DNA of 6,757 nucleotides from Anaerolineales bacterium (GTDB lineage Bacteria > Chloroflexota > Anaerolineae > Anaerolineales > DRMV01): the NCBI GenBank assembly GCA_026991215.1, contig JALXBY010000124.1:1-6757 (forward strand), written 5' to 3'. The notes under the pieces are model-generated. The model ran no database searches, was not told where the DNA came from, and worked only from the letters and a program-made list of their open reading frames with translations. Below are positions 5,768-6,757 of the stretch, piece by piece. Position numbers and translations under genes: made by a program. Every line of letters begins with the position of its first letter. Position 1 is the stretch's first letter.

Positions 5768-6757
5768 TTATACCAGTTCTCGTAGCAGGCGGCGGATGTG
5801 CTCCCGGCTTTCCAGGGAGGAGGTGCTATCGAGGATGTGCTCCAAAGCCCGGCGGACCAGAGGGATGTCGGCCTCTCGGAGGTGGTCCCGCAGCAAGTAC
5901 AGGGCGCGCAAATAGGGCAACCGGGCTTCCGCGTGGAGGCCCAGCAGGTGGGCCAGGAATTCGTCCAGGGCATGGGAGCCAAGGCGCTTGTACACCCGAA
6001 TCAGGGCTTCCCGGGCCGATTTCTGCACGTTGGGGTTCTCGTCGTTGAGCGCGCGGGCCAGGTTCAGCAGGTCTTCCTTCTGACCCAAATACCCCAACAG
6101 CCAGGTCCCGGCCTCCCGCACCCGCGGGCGGGGGTCCTGCAACCACCGTCGGAGTTCCTGCCGGGTTTTCTCGTCATCCAGGGTGGCCACCACTTCCATG
6201 ATGCGTTCACGGAAACTGGGGATGGAGGTATCCAGGTGCTGGGCCAGCACGGGCAGCACTGTGGGGCCGAAACGCCGCAGGGCCTGCACCGCGGCCTGCT
6301 GCACCCGGTAGTCCCGGTCGCGCAGCAGGCGGACCAGGCCTTCCAGGGCCTCCTGGTCTTTCCATTGACCGAGGAGCCGGGCAGCCCGCAGGCGTACGTC
6401 GGGGTCGGTATCCTGGAGGCTAGCCCGCACCTGTTCGACCAGGACGGGTTGTTCCATCTGGGCCAGGGCGTCCAGGGCCAGGGCGCGGACGTTGGCATCG
6501 GGCATGGTCAGCGCGTCCTGAATCCACGGCAGGAGATGCGCCTTTTGTTGGGGGAGAAGCTGGAACAGGGTGCGGACGGCCCGCGCGTCGCGCAAGAGGG
6601 CCAGCCGCTGTTCTTTGGAAAGGCCGGCTTCGGCCAGGAGCGCGGCAATCAGTTCCCGGACCGCCTCGGGCAGGGCCTCGCCCTGGTGGAGCAGGGGGAG
6701 CACGTAGGGAATCAGCCGTTGCAGCCGAAGGACCCGCCGCGCCGCGTCCCGGGCTTC
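5768..6757 (-). CDS. HEAT-repeat protein, C-terminal part (5' end beyond the window)
   Basis: The frame is open from the right edge to the TAA at 5770-5768, giving 329 visible residues. A GTG at 6703 could be mistaken for a start, but codons upstream remain open and protein-like (EARDAARRVLRLQRLIPYV), so the gene very probably continues outside. The visible part is a helical solenoid with at least five HEAT/PBS-lyase-type repeats, whose second helices centre near residues 86-101 (PDANVRALALDALAQM), 117-132 (TDPDVRLRAARLLGQW), 148-164 (RDYRVQQAAVQALRRFG), 209-225 (PRPRVREAGTWLLGYLG) and 240-256 (ENPNVQKSAREALIRVY). A helical tail follows. Such repeats mediate protein binding, and some are C-terminal parts of larger proteins, including transporters and kinases, so the full role cannot be read from this end. 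No signal or membrane segment is visible in this part. Confidence 0.8.
   Translation of the reverse strand, partial: EARDAARRVLRLQRLIPYVLPLLHQGEALPEAVRELIAALLAEAGLSKEQRLALLRDARAVRTLFQLLPQQKAHLLPWIQDALTMPDANVRALALDALAQMEQPVLVEQVRASLQDTDPDVRLRAARLLGQWKDQEALEGLVRLLRDRDYRVQQAAVQALRRFGPTVLPVLAQHLDTSIPSFRERIMEVVATLDDEKTRQELRRWLQDPRPRVREAGTWLLGYLGQKEDLLNLARALNDENPNVQKSAREALIRVYKRLGSHALDEFLAHLLGLHAEARLPYLRALYLLRDHLREADIPLVRRALEHILDSTSSLESREHIRRLLRELV

Noticed and set aside
6701..6703. GTG start for the HEAT-repeat protein
   Set aside because: The frame remains open and protein-like to the window edge, so the true start is most likely outside.
1..6757. tRNA or rRNA genes, CRISPR arrays, insertion sequences, attachment sites
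   Set aside because: I saw no cloverleaf-like segments, spaced direct repeats, transposase motifs or terminal inverted repeats on either strand.

Overview
The window is GC-rich and densely coding, with no gene-free stretch over about 115 bases. It looks like a bacterial chromosome. Several proteins (the stand-alone XPB/Ssl2-like domain protein, the MaoC hydratase, the HEAT-repeat protein) and the base composition would fit a Chloroflexota-type genome, but this is an impression; no rRNA or other phylogenetic marker is present.

Layout. On the + strand, the left edge (2-433) carries the C-terminal end of a MiaB-type tRNA methylthiotransferase. Everything else is on the - strand. In transcription order from the right these are: a HEAT-repeat protein truncated by the window edge (6757-5768), a small MaoC-family hydratase (5713-5252), a DNA methyltransferase (5138-3846), a restriction endonuclease of the MjaI family (3907-3209), a dihydroorotase of the type found in animal CAD (3237-2161), and a stand-alone protein with an XPB/Ssl2-like N-terminal helicase-associated domain (2089-479). 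miaB and the last gene converge across a 45-base gap filled by a degenerate 7-base tandem repeat.

The main point of interest is a compact Type II restriction-modification pair placed inside a run of housekeeping-type genes. The methyltransferase overlaps the endonuclease by 62 bases, and the endonuclease overlaps the dihydroorotase start by 29 bases, so all three could be translationally coupled. The endonuclease family includes MjaI, which recognises CTAG, and only one CTAG occurs in the 6757 bases. The pair is visibly less GC-rich than its neighbours in the blocks I counted, which suggests acquisition by transfer.

The methyltransferase has a roughly 100-residue C-terminal extension that reads like a staphylococcal-nuclease (SNase) fold with most catalytic residues replaced. 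It may therefore be a DNA-binding or regulatory module. This is the least conventional element in the window. The other genes have no evident functional link to the restriction-modification pair.
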